A stretch of DNA of 44,825 nt from Rhodococcus sp. (in: high G+C Gram-positive bacteria) (GTDB lineage Bacteria; Actinomycetota; Actinomycetes; Mycobacteriales; Mycobacteriaceae): contig JAAZAD010000544.1 of the NCBI GenBank assembly GCA_012514505.1, positions 1 through 44,825 of the forward strand, written 5' to 3'. Each line of letters starts with the position of its first letter. Position 1 is the stretch's first letter. The notes beneath the pieces were generated by a model. It did not search any database, was not told where the DNA came from, and was given only the letters and a program-made list of their open reading frames with translations. Below are positions 25,601 to 32,275 of this stretch, in pieces. Made by a program: the position numbers and the translations under genes.

Positions 25601-28600
25601 ATGTCGTCCGTCGCCGACCCGACGGAGCCTTGGAGTTCATGGGTCGCAGCGACTTCCAGGTCAAGATCCGTGGCCTGCGTATCGAACTGGGCGAGATCGA
25701 CACCGTGCTCGGCGCCCACCCGGCACTCGAGTTCGCGACCACCATCGGCACCCCCGGACCCGGCGGCGATCAGGTACTCGTCTCGTATGTGAAAGCGCTT
25801 CCCGGTGCTGTGGTCGATCCCGCAGAGCTTCGCGAACACGTCGGTCGGGCGGTTCCGCGCTACATGGTCCCGGCTCACGTCGTCGTGCTGGACGAGGTTC
25901 CGCTGACGCCGGTCGGCAAGCTCGACCGTGCTGCCCTCCCACGACCCGAGTTGGCGCCCCGTCTGCATCGGGAGCCCGGCACCCCCACGGAAATCGCGAT
26001 CGCGAGGATCTACCAGGACGTCACCGGGGCGGCCGTGGTCGGTTGCGACGACAGCTTCTTCGAACTCGGTGGCAATTCGCTGTCGGCCACCCAGGTGGTT
26101 GCCCGGCTTCGCAGCGACCTCACGACCGCACTGGCAGTGCGCGATCTGTTCGACGCGCCGACCGTCGCCGGGCTCGCTGCGCGAGTGGATGCGGGCAACC
26201 ACGACGGCGCAATTCGGCCGGCGCTCCAACGTCGGACACGACCGGATCGGGTTCCGCTCTCGCCGGCGCAGCAGCGGATGTGGTTCCTCAATCGCTTCGA
26301 CCCCGGGTCACCGAGCTACAACCTGCCGTTGGCGTTGCGGCTCACCGGTGAACTGGACCCGTCAGCCCTGCTCGCGGCCGTCACAGATGTGACCGCACGA
26401 CACGAGTCGCTGCGCACCGTCTACCCGGACACCCAGGATGGGCCGGTCCAGCATGTGCTGTCACCGGATTCGGATGCGGCTGCCGTCTTCTACGATTCGG
26501 TGCTGGTGGCCGAAACGGAACTCGAGAAGTCGATTCTCGCGTTCGCGGCAGAGGGTTTCGATGTGACGAGCAGTGTGCCGCTGCGTCTGCGTCTGTTCGA
26601 GCTCGGTCCGCGCCAGCAGGTGCTTGCCCTGGTCACCCACCACATCGCTGCGGACGGCTGGTCGCTCGGCCCCTTGGCAGCGGACATCGCCACCGCCTAC
26701 GCGGCCCGCACCGCTGGGCAGCGCCCCGACTGGGCACCGTTGCCCATCCAGTACGCCGACTACGCCCTGTGGCAGCACGAACTCCTCGGCCCCGCCGACG
26801 CACAGGATTCGATCGGCGCGGCACAGATTCGGTTCTGGACCGATGCCCTGGCGGGACTGCCCGAGCAGATCGAGCTGCCCGCCGACCGGCCCCGGCCGGT
26901 TCATCGCAGCGGGCACGGCGACCAGGTCGGGTTCGAGATAGACGCCCACGCTCATGCGGCGCTGGAACGGTTGGCACGCGAGCACGGTGCCACCACGTTC
27001 ATGGTGGTGCATGCCGCGTTGGCCCTGCTGCTGAGCCGTATCGGCGGCGAAGACGACATCGCCGTCGGCGCACCTGTTGCGGGACGTGGTGACGCCCTCC
27101 TCGACCCGATGATCGGCATGTTCGTCAACACCTTGGTGTTGCGGACCGCCATCGACGACGCGGCAACGGTCACGGAGCTGCTCGCCGATGTGCGACGGAC
27201 GGACCTCGATGCGTTCGCTCATGCCGACGTCCCCTTCGAGCGGCTCGTGGAGGTCCTCCGCCCGACCCGCTCCACGTCGCGGCACCCGCTGTTCCAGGTG
27301 TCGCTCACCTTCCAGAACCTCACCGTGCCCACGCTCGAACTGCCGGGGATGACGGTGTCGGTTCTCGAAACCGATACACCGGTGTCTCACTTCGATCTGG
27401 GATTCACGCTCAGTGAGAATCGCGGCGACGACGGAGTGGCGAGTGGACTCACCGGCCAGTTGTCCTACGCGACAGACCTGTTCGACCGCGACACCGCACA
27501 GCACCTCGTCGACCGATTCGTGCGACTGCTCTGCGTTCTGCCTACCGACCCGGACGCCGTCGTCGGGGATCTGCCGCTGCTCACCGAAGCCGAGCACCAG
27601 ATCGTCACCGGCGAGTGGAACGACACCGCCACTGCCTCGCGGGCAGGCACGCTGCCCGAGCTCACGGACCAGCAGGCTGCGGCGACGCCCGATGCGGTGG
27701 CGTTGACCTTCGAGAACGAGAACCTGACCTATCGAGAGTTCGATCAGTGGTCGAACCGGTTGGCGCGCGGACTGATCGATCAGGGGGTAGGACCCGAGGT
27801 ACGGGTGGGTCTGGCCCTGCGACGGTCGACAGAGCTGCTCGTCGCCGTGCACGCCGTGATCAAGGCGGGCGGCACCTACGTTCCGCTCGACCCGGACCAG
27901 CCGACCGAACGCCTCACCGGGTTGGTATCGGATGCCGAGGTGGCCATCGTGCTGGCCGCGTCGCCCGACGACGGCGTGCCAGGCACCGTGACGCTTCCCG
28001 TCCCGCGGCCGAGCGAACTCGGCTACTACGCAGCAGGTCCGATCATCGACGCCGAGCGCACGGCCCCGCTGCGCCCGGACAACACGGCATACGTCCTGTT
28101 CACTTCAGGGTCGACCGGCCGCCCGAAGGGTGTGGCCATCACCCACGGCGCCATCGTGAACCGCCTGCTGTGGATGCAGTCGGAGTACCCTCTCGGTGTC
28201 GGAGATGTGGTTCTCCACAAGACTCCCACCACCTTCGACGTGTCCGTGTGGGAACTCCTGTGGCCGCTGCACACCGGCGCACGGCTGGTGGTGGCGGCAC
28301 CGAACGGTCATCGTGACCCCGACTATCTGGCCCAGCTGATCCATGACGAATCGGTGACGACAGCGCATTTCGTGCCGTCGATGCTGAACGTATTCCTCAC
28401 CGGCAAGGCCACCTCGCGTGCCGCGTGCCTGCGCCGGGTGATCACCTCGGGTGAGGCCTTGTCGGGAACCACCGCCGCACTGCTGCACCGAACCCTCCCG
28501 GACACAGAGCTGCACAATCTGTACGGACCCACCGAAGCTGCCGTGGACGTCACCTTCCATCCGGTGACGGATCGGACCGAATCTGGAGTGCCTATCGGTG

Positions 28601-30129
28601 TTCCCGTGTGGAACACCGAGGTCTACGTGCTCGATCGCAGACTGCATCCGGTCCCGGCAGGCGCCATCGGCGAGTTGTACCTCGCCGGCGTTCAGCTCGC
28701 CCGAGGCTATGTCGGACGTAGCGCGCTCACGTCCGAGCGTTTCGTCGCGAGCCCGTACGGGTCGCCGGGATCACGCCTGTATCGCACGGGCGACCTCGTT
28801 CGGTGGAATCGTCACGGTCAGCTCGAGTACCTGGGGCGCAACGATTTCCAAGTGAAGTTGCGCGGCCAGCGGATCGAGCTGGGTGAAATCGATGCCGCGC
28901 TGCACCGGGTTCCGGGCGTCACCGAAGCGGTGGCATCAGTCCGCGGCGACGGCGACACCGCACAACTCGTCGCACACGTGGTCGGCGATGCCGGACCGGA
29001 GGCGGTACGGGAAGCGTTGCGGCACATGCTTCCCAGCTATCTCATCCCGTCCGCTGTGTCGGTTCTGGATGCGATGCCACTCGGCCCGAACGGCAAACTC
29101 GACCGGAAAGCTTTGCCCGCACCCGACCCGGTGCAGCGAGATTTCCGGGCACCGAACACGCTACTCGAACAGGCGATCGCGAATGCCTTCTCCGAGCTGT
29201 TGGGCATCGATCAGGTGGGTGCCGACGACGACTTCTTCGAACTGGGCGGCACCTCGCTGGTTGCCACACGAGTGATCACCGAGGTCGAGGCATCGACTGG
29301 GGTGACCCTGCCGATTGCCTGGCTGTTCACCGATCCGACACCCGCCGCCCTCGCCCGTCGCCACGACGCGCAGGGAGCAGATGACGCCGGCTCCTTCGAC
29401 GTGGTGTTGCCGCTCCGTGCAGGTGCCGACCCGATCTTCTGCGTCCACCCCGTACTCGGATTGTCCTGGAGCTACGCCGGTCTCGGGCGACACCTTCAGG
29501 GTCACGGCCTGGTCGGGTTGCAGTCTCCGATGTTCACCGAGGACGGTCCCTTCGGCACGATCGACGATCTCGCAGATCGGTACGTGACGGAGATCCGCGC
29601 CCTGCAGCCTGTCGGCCCCTACCGTCTCCTGGGGTGGTCATTGGGCGGCGTGATCGCGCAGGCGATGGCCGTCCGGTTGCAGGCCGCCGGTGACACTGTG
29701 GAGTTGCTGGCACTTCTCGACAGCGCTTTCGGTACCAGCGCTGAGGACGGGGAAGCTCCCGATGCCGAGGATGTGCTCGGCGGGTTCGGTCTCGACCAAT
29801 CCTTCCCGTCACTTACGCCCGAGCGCGCGGAACGTATCGTCGCTGCATCCACCTCGTGGTCGAAGAGTTTGGTCGATCACCAACCGGCACATTTCGACGG
29901 CGACGTAGTGTTCTTCAGCGCCACCGGTGACGATCCCACCGGTTCACGACTGGCCGACGACTGGCGTCCCTACGTCGGCGGCACGATCGTGAATCACCCC
30001 GTGGACGTCACGCACTGGCAGATGACGTCTCCTGCGGCGCTGGACGTGATCGGCCCTGCCCTCGCTGCCCGCTTCAACGCACGTACCGACCCGACCGCAA
30101 CAGCCCCAACCGAAGCCCCCCGGAAGTGA
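16657..30129 (+). CDS. Four-module non-ribosomal peptide synthetase, (C-A-T)x4-TE
   Basis: The 4490-residue cytoplasmic assembly line has four C-A-T modules and a terminal thioesterase. Active sites seen: condensation HHxxxDG at His149, 1204, 2275 and 3328; adenylation core T-S-G-S-T-G near 627, 1698, 2753 and 3816; carrier serines in LGG(N/T)SL at 1012, 2092, 3141 and 4200; each A10 lysine in GKLDR; thioesterase GWSLGG with Ser4328, Asp4355 and His4453. C1 resembles the EntF starter type (FGPAVNIMMF, STGPVDDLSVNLYP), so an acyl or aryl cap is expected. Pocket codes by hand alignment to GrsA: A1 DAFFTGAIMK, A2 DVWEYGFVTK, A3 DAFVLAGIWK, A4 DVWHISLVDK. A4 matches serine; the others are uncertain. 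There are no epimerase or methylase domains. The GTG has ATAGGAG upstream. Confidence 0.96.
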   Translation: MTGGTTMPGQQAATAAQHRSPLSPAQQGMWFAQQLAGDVPITIAQYVDITGELDAELLASVSRTAAVEVGSGLLRIEESGSGPVQFVDDSSPDTVDIHDFRGHPDPVTAALEWMRRESARPLDVLQDPLAAGAILRVADDRSFWFARSHHIALDGHGAMNFMNRAAELYTASAHGLEPAPCPAVSPAELTRAEDAYRSSRRFDTDRTYWSQQTQHLPEPVSLSRSGPAPVSAQSLICGGTLSDSASRALEQLADETGTSAAPIIVAAFGAYVAALTGSEDLVLSLPVSGRVTVSLRRSGGMMSNIVPLRLHVPADTTTGELVDAVRTRLTGALRHQRYRHEDIRRDLDGGSGEAGFFGPAVNIMMFHRQIQLGDLVGEFNVLSTGPVDDLSVNLYPSVAGGVTRIDFEANPSRYDDAELRTLHARFLRVFEQFVTAGPDRRLAELSLLDAGERAELLPARGIAGHSEFTLPEMLSDTASRHPDALALTGLGEKVTYAELEAASNRLARVLIQHGAGPETFVAVAITRSYESVLAVWAVAKTGAAFVPVDPNYPAARVEHMLTDSGAALGLTTAAARSLLPSHTGTDWLILDSDELADLTAAQPDTRIRNDDRITPLRLHHLAYIVYTSGSTGTPKGVAMWHTGLHNFVVEQLGRYGAGPGSRVLHVSSPSFDAAVFEYLLAFGSGGTLVVAPADVYGGAELHALIAEHAVSHAFLTPAPLASLSPTGLDCLTDLTVGGEIVPTELVQRWAPGRRLFIAYGPTETTIMAAISEPMRAGDLVDLGGPLRGTTAVVLDRRLRPVPPGAVGELYLGGAGLARDYLERPGLSSGRFVASPWGLPGERLYRTGDLVRWQRSPRTGALAIGYVGRSDFQVKIRGLRVELGEIDHVLTAHPAVEFGATLGVEGPHSTVLVAYVLPTPGNPITTEELIDHLAQSLPTHMVPAQIILLDHVPLTPVGKLDRKALPAPRFGSAGNSRQPRTVTEEILTATVGEIVGVPDAGVEDSFFGLGGNSLSATQLAARASAIFGVHLTVRDVFESPTAAGLAVRVSELQASAELQANTESGRIPLTAGPRPDHVPLSLSQQRLWFLNRLDPTSGADNIPVAIRLSGDLDVSALTHALHDVVVRHESLRTVYPDGASGPHQLVLPAEQALPDLPIRSCGEEDLVGALFDIAAPGFDLATETPVRAALLRLSASEHVLVVVVHHVSADGWSMTALARDLMLAYGARGAGTDPAFTPLPVQYADFTLWQRARLGDEKADVSPARTGVDYWRTTLSGLPEQIELPYDRPRPPVASYQGATVKFAIGAETHAQLVTLARQNDCTQFMVMHAALTVLLSRLGAGDDIAVGTPVAGRGAAELDDVVGMFVGTLVLRGEVHSSDTFSELLRRSRDVALGAFAHPDVPFERLVEVLNPTRSTARHPLFQVMLAFQNLAPSALELPGLTVQTEEIDTGRSKFDLQLTMVEHTTADGTAGGLDAQFTYATDLFDRSTVQAMAERLCHILDAVLADPTVAVGDIELLSEPERNQILRQWNSTDVEVAPATMVDLFDAQVARTPDAIALIGDPEGAAADTLTYAEFDSRANRLARHLIASGVGPESRVALAIARSVDLLVGMYAVVKAGGAYVPIDTEHPADRIRYVLEASDPVCVLTTTGDTVALPAEATVFAIDALDVSGLSPAPVTDKDRLAPLRPDNSAYLIFTSGSTGRPKGVEVSHRAAVNLLQWMQIDLPLTATDRVILKAPVTFDVSVWECFGILGVGGSLIVIQPDGHRDPAYLHRVLTEQRVTIAEFVPSMLDVFLSTPELALPDTLQMIYVGGEAVSRSTANRVLELGMRLGNFYGPTEAAVTTTYHEVLAGETEANVPIGRPVWNTQAFVLDDRLQPVPVGVPGELYLAGEQLARGYAGRPDLSATRFVADPFGNPDGRMYRTGDLVRLLPDGNIDFLGRTDFQVKLRGLRIELGEIEAVLLARDDIDQAVVLVREDVPGQAQLVAYLTGHRDPVTGILTEPDLDDVRADLGTHLPAYMVPAAMLVLPQLPINSTGKLDRPALPVPEVVAAAYRPARTPVEEAVVEVLSDLLGSERIGLDDDFFALGGNSLIATRVAARLGSSLGVTMPLRLLFEAPKVADLAARIEEEIEPGGRRNELVATTRPATIPLSPAQQRIWFLNRFDPASPAYNLPFTVRFKGALDVAALEAALGDVIARHETLRTRYPESAEGPYQLISDDESFSLPTEEIATDDAAGRVLELASTGFDVTTELPLRATLLRLGSEEHLLVVVMHHIASDGWSVGPLAGDVMRAFTARSDGRNPELPVLPVQYADYTLWQRDLLGTENDPASTAARQLDFWRHTLAGLPDAIDLPTDRPRPAEPTHRGAVMEFSVPAELHDGMRDLAHAGQASVFMVAHAALTVLLHRLSHSDDIAIGTAVSGRGHAALDDLIGMFVGTLVLRTQVDPGAGFADLLSRTRDGDLAALDHGDLPFERIVEALDPPRERGRHPLFQVALSLDDGALTEFALPGLHTTLEPVDVHVAKFDLQLTLAPQPDGGMRGVFTYATDLFDESTVRSFAHRYVRVLETVTADAALPVGDIEILGESERAALVTPFTQPPVAPVTLPELLAAAARNSDAPALIDGDRVVSYGELDERSNRLARLLLGLGVRRGAVVALGMPRSVEFVLAVWAVAKTGAAFVAVDPRHPGQRIAHTIADSGARLVLTGPSDIVVPDTVAQLRVDAEASVAAAYSGASVDLAPPAVQDVAYLIYTSGSTGRPKGVAVTHAGLGAVVTEQRDQFLVEARSRVLHAASPSFDASIFELLMAIGPGAALVVAPAEVVGGDDLADVMRFGRVSHAVVTPAVLGSVDHRGLDDLHAILLAGDVCPPELVARWVRPATHLIPRRHIFNGYGPTESTIWATVAGPIFPDNPVTIGSAIAGLRATVLDRRLHPVPDGVTGELYLAGAALARGYLGRPDLTTGRFVADPFASSPGERMYRTGDVVRRRPDGALEFMGRSDFQVKIRGLRIELGEIDTVLGAHPALEFATTIGTPGPGGDQVLVSYVKALPGAVVDPAELREHVGRAVPRYMVPAHVVVLDEVPLTPVGKLDRAALPRPELAPRLHREPGTPTEIAIARIYQDVTGAAVVGCDDSFFELGGNSLSATQVVARLRSDLTTALAVRDLFDAPTVAGLAARVDAGNHDGAIRPALQRRTRPDRVPLSPAQQRMWFLNRFDPGSPSYNLPLALRLTGELDPSALLAAVTDVTARHESLRTVYPDTQDGPVQHVLSPDSDAAAVFYDSVLVAETELEKSILAFAAEGFDVTSSVPLRLRLFELGPRQQVLALVTHHIAADGWSLGPLAADIATAYAARTAGQRPDWAPLPIQYADYALWQHELLGPADAQDSIGAAQIRFWTDALAGLPEQIELPADRPRPVHRSGHGDQVGFEIDAHAHAALERLAREHGATTFMVVHAALALLLSRIGGEDDIAVGAPVAGRGDALLDPMIGMFVNTLVLRTAIDDAATVTELLADVRRTDLDAFAHADVPFERLVEVLRPTRSTSRHPLFQVSLTFQNLTVPTLELPGMTVSVLETDTPVSHFDLGFTLSENRGDDGVASGLTGQLSYATDLFDRDTAQHLVDRFVRLLCVLPTDPDAVVGDLPLLTEAEHQIVTGEWNDTATASRAGTLPELTDQQAAATPDAVALTFENENLTYREFDQWSNRLARGLIDQGVGPEVRVGLALRRSTELLVAVHAVIKAGGTYVPLDPDQPTERLTGLVSDAEVAIVLAASPDDGVPGTVTLPVPRPSELGYYAAGPIIDAERTAPLRPDNTAYVLFTSGSTGRPKGVAITHGAIVNRLLWMQSEYPLGVGDVVLHKTPTTFDVSVWELLWPLHTGARLVVAAPNGHRDPDYLAQLIHDESVTTAHFVPSMLNVFLTGKATSRAACLRRVITSGEALSGTTAALLHRTLPDTELHNLYGPTEAAVDVTFHPVTDRTESGVPIGVPVWNTEVYVLDRRLHPVPAGAIGELYLAGVQLARGYVGRSALTSERFVASPYGSPGSRLYRTGDLVRWNRHGQLEYLGRNDFQVKLRGQRIELGEIDAALHRVPGVTEAVASVRGDGDTAQLVAHVVGDAGPEAVREALRHMLPSYLIPSAVSVLDAMPLGPNGKLDRKALPAPDPVQRDFRAPNTLLEQAIANAFSELLGIDQVGADDDFFELGGTSLVATRVITEVEASTGVTLPIAWLFTDPTPAALARRHDAQGADDAGSFDVVLPLRAGADPIFCVHPVLGLSWSYAGLGRHLQGHGLVGLQSPMFTEDGPFGTIDDLADRYVTEIRALQPVGPYRLLGWSLGGVIAQAMAVRLQAAGDTVELLALLDSAFGTSAEDGEAPDAEDVLGGFGLDQSFPSLTPERAERIVAASTSWSKSLVDHQPAHFDGDVVFFSATGDDPTGSRLADDWRPYVGGTIVNHPVDVTHWQMTSPAALDVIGPALAARFNARTDPTATAPTEAPRK

Positions 30130-31217
30130 AGGTGAACGTCCTCATGCCTCGCACGCGCACTCGTAGTGTCGACCGATTCGGTGGCCGCACCGCCGTACTC
30201 GCCCTCGCGGTGACCGCCGGCATCGCGACCACTTCCGGTATGGCCGCGGCTGACCCGGCGTCGATCTCCGAGACCATCACGGCGGCAGCGCAGCCGTCCG
30301 AGAACGGTTCGCACCTCACGGGGATCACCCAGGAGAGCGACACCGAATTCACCGCCCACGTGTACTCGGCCGCGATGGACAAGGACATCGAACTCCACGT
30401 ACTGCGGCCTGCCGGTCCGATCGAGGCGCGTCCGACCCTCTACCTGCTCAACGGCGCCGGTGGCGGCGAGGACGAGAGCGGTATCGACTGGAAGGACCGC
30501 ACCGACGTCGTCGAGTTCTTCGCCGACAAGAACGTCAACGTGGTCATCCCGATCGGCGGTCAGACCAGCTACTACACCGATTGGCAGCAGGAGGACCCCG
30601 TCCTCGGACGCAACCAGTGGACGACGTTCTTCACCGAGGAGCTTCCGCCTGTCGTCGACTCGGCGCTGGGCGGCAACGGCCGCAACGCGATTGCCGGACT
30701 GTCGATGTCCGGCACGTCAGTGCTGGCGCTGGCGGAGTCCAGTCCCGGCCTCTACGACGCGGTCGCTGCATACAGCGGGTGTGCGAGCACGAGCGATCCG
30801 GTCGGTCAGGCGTATGTCCGGACGGTCGTCGAGGCCCGGGGCGGCGGCAACACCCACAACATGTGGGGCGCGGTAGGGGACGGCGGCTGGGCCGCCAACG
30901 ATCCGCTTCTGCATGCAGAGAAGCTCCGCGGCACTGCGGTGTACATCTCCTCCGGCAGCGGGCTGATCGGTGACCACGACAACCTGAACGCCCCCGACGT
31001 TCAGGGCGATCCGAGTGTTCTTGCGCAGCAGATCGTCGTCGGCGGGGTCATCGAGGCCGCCACCAACGAGTGCAGTCACCGTATGAAGGAGCGGCTCGAC
31101 TCACTGGGCATTCCGGCGACGTACAACTTCCGCGCCAGAGGCACCCACTCGTGGGGCTACTGGGAGGACGATCTGCACGACTCCTGGCCGATGATCGCAA
31201 AGGCTGTAGGGCTCTGA
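30126..31217 (+). CDS. Secreted mycolyltransferase/esterase of the antigen 85 family
   Basis: The 363-residue alpha/beta-hydrolase has a signal peptide ending near MAAADPAS. Antigen 85 landmarks are NVVIPIGGQTSYYTDW, QWTTFFTEELPPVV, the nucleophile elbow GLSMSG with Ser193, and GTHSWGYWEDDL carrying the catalytic His. Such enzymes work outside the membrane, moving mycolic acyl chains onto trehalose, arabinogalactan or proteins. The GTG at 30126 overlaps the synthetase stop (GTGA), implying translational coupling. An ATG at 30144 with AAGGTGA upstream is an alternative start that keeps the signal peptide. This is one of several such enzymes expected per genome, but its location here suggests it acts on, or with, the peptide product. 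That role is inference. Confidence 0.9.
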   Translation: MKVNVLMPRTRTRSVDRFGGRTAVLALAVTAGIATTSGMAAADPASISETITAAAQPSENGSHLTGITQESDTEFTAHVYSAAMDKDIELHVLRPAGPIEARPTLYLLNGAGGGEDESGIDWKDRTDVVEFFADKNVNVVIPIGGQTSYYTDWQQEDPVLGRNQWTTFFTEELPPVVDSALGGNGRNAIAGLSMSGTSVLALAESSPGLYDAVAAYSGCASTSDPVGQAYVRTVVEARGGGNTHNMWGAVGDGGWAANDPLLHAEKLRGTAVYISSGSGLIGDHDNLNAPDVQGDPSVLAQQIVVGGVIEAATNECSHRMKERLDSLGIPATYNFRARGTHSWGYWEDDLHDSWPMIAKAVGL

Positions 31218-31229
31218 GCACCCCCGGAT

Positions 31230-31973
31230 CTAGCTTCCGAACATGCCGATCCTGTTGGCATACCGGTTGAAGTCGCCCTGCGCCCCGCTGTAGACGTTGA
31301 GGTCGATGGGGGCGTTGACGCCGGGGATGCGGCCCGTGCTGGTGTACTGCCAGAACGTCCAGTGGGTCCACCCGCCCGGCAGCGGGCCGGGGGCGTTCCG
31401 ACCGTTGTAGTCGGCGATCCACAGCGGGTAGTGGCTGAACTCGTGGGTGTTGGCCATCGCGGTGCGCCAGAAGTTGGGATAGGTGTAGATGATCGGCTGC
31501 CGCCCGGTGAGGGCGCGGACCGTGTTCAGATAGCGGTGCGTCCAGTCGATGAGCTGGGCCGGGGCCAGACCGCCGCTGTGCTCGAGGTCGAGGACCGGCG
31601 GCAGGTCGCTAGGACCGTTGAGGCCCAGAACAACTGTGGAGAAGAACGCAGCCTGCGCCTCGGGCGACTGGGTTGGGTCGGCATAGTGATACGCACTCCG
31701 CGCCATCCCGGCCACCCGCATCGCCAGTGAGTCCTCGATGAAGTACGGGTTGATGTAGTTGAGGCTTTCGGTGGCCTTCACCATCCCGAATTCGTGCCCG
31801 GAGCTGCGGACGGCGAACCAGTCGATGGGCGCGCCGCCAGGATGTTGCCAGGACGCCACGTCGGGGCCGCGAACCGGTTCTGCCTGAGCAAGACCCGGCG
31901 TGGCAACGGCAACGCCGCAGGCCAGCAGAACTGCCGCAATTCGTCGGACACGAACCTGTGAGACCCAAGCCAT
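31230..31973 (-). CDS. Secreted GH25 lysozyme-like muramidase
   Basis: The 247-residue protein has a signal peptide (RVRRIAAVLLACGVAVATPGLAQA) and a GH25 barrel. Family marks are GPDVASWQ with Asp38, FGMVKATESLNYINPYF, RSAYHYADP, the catalytic pair in PPVLDLEHSGG (Asp129, Glu131), PIIYTYPNFW and PLWIADYNG. GH25 enzymes cut the MurNAc-GlcNAc bond of peptidoglycan. I chose the ATG at 31973. A GTG at 32006 would add 11 residues encoded partly by a tandem repeat. It converges on the mycolyltransferase with a gap of only 12 bases and no room for a hairpin, so some antisense read-through is possible. Confidence 0.9.
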   Translation of the reverse strand: MAWVSQVRVRRIAAVLLACGVAVATPGLAQAEPVRGPDVASWQHPGGAPIDWFAVRSSGHEFGMVKATESLNYINPYFIEDSLAMRVAGMARSAYHYADPTQSPEAQAAFFSTVVLGLNGPSDLPPVLDLEHSGGLAPAQLIDWTHRYLNTVRALTGRQPIIYTYPNFWRTAMANTHEFSHYPLWIADYNGRNAPGPLPGGWTHWTFWQYTSTGRIPGVNAPIDLNVYSGAQGDFNRYANRIGMFGS

Positions 31974-32275
31974 AACCAGAGGGTAACGGGTAACGGACGG
32001 GGCCACTGGCTAACCGCAGATTGTTATAAATCCGCTCACCACGATTGCAGGATCGGATCGCCGTGGGCGCCCCGCGATTGTTGCATGCGCTTTCATTTCC
32101 TCCAACAGCCACAGATATCGGTCGTACGATGTGCGGGATCATGCCGTTCTTCCATTGCGCACTGAACCTGTTGCATCTCGCGACATCTGGACTATGGTCT
32201 GGATCGGGGGTCACGCCGGGGAGCGAACCGAATCGTGTGCCGCTAAATACAGCAGGCCATTCGGACGGATTGAAC
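31974..32275. promoter_or_regulatory. Divergent promoter region between the GH25 and VWA genes
   Basis: In this 302-bp gap the best plus-strand promoter is TTGCAT (32171-32176), a 16-base spacer and TATGGT (32193-32198), serving the VWA gene. On the minus strand TATAAC (32023-32028) is a candidate -10 for the lysozyme. A tandem GGGTAAC repeat (31981-31994) lies directly before the lysozyme ATG. No convincing small gene or RNA is seen here. Confidence 0.45.

Noticed and set aside
26461-27852. Minus-strand open frames inside the synthetase
   Set aside because: They lie opposite intact condensation and adenylation domains and show only reverse-frame composition.
30126-30144. Later ATG (30144) as the only start of the mycolyltransferase
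   Set aside because: It is possible and keeps the signal peptide, but the GTG overlapping the synthetase stop fits operon coupling equally well; both are reported and the longer form listed.
32045-32275. N-terminal extension of the VWA gene upstream of 32276
   Set aside because: The extension has no signal-peptide logic and covers the best promoter hexamers; the ATG at 32276 has a ribosome site and a clean signal peptide.
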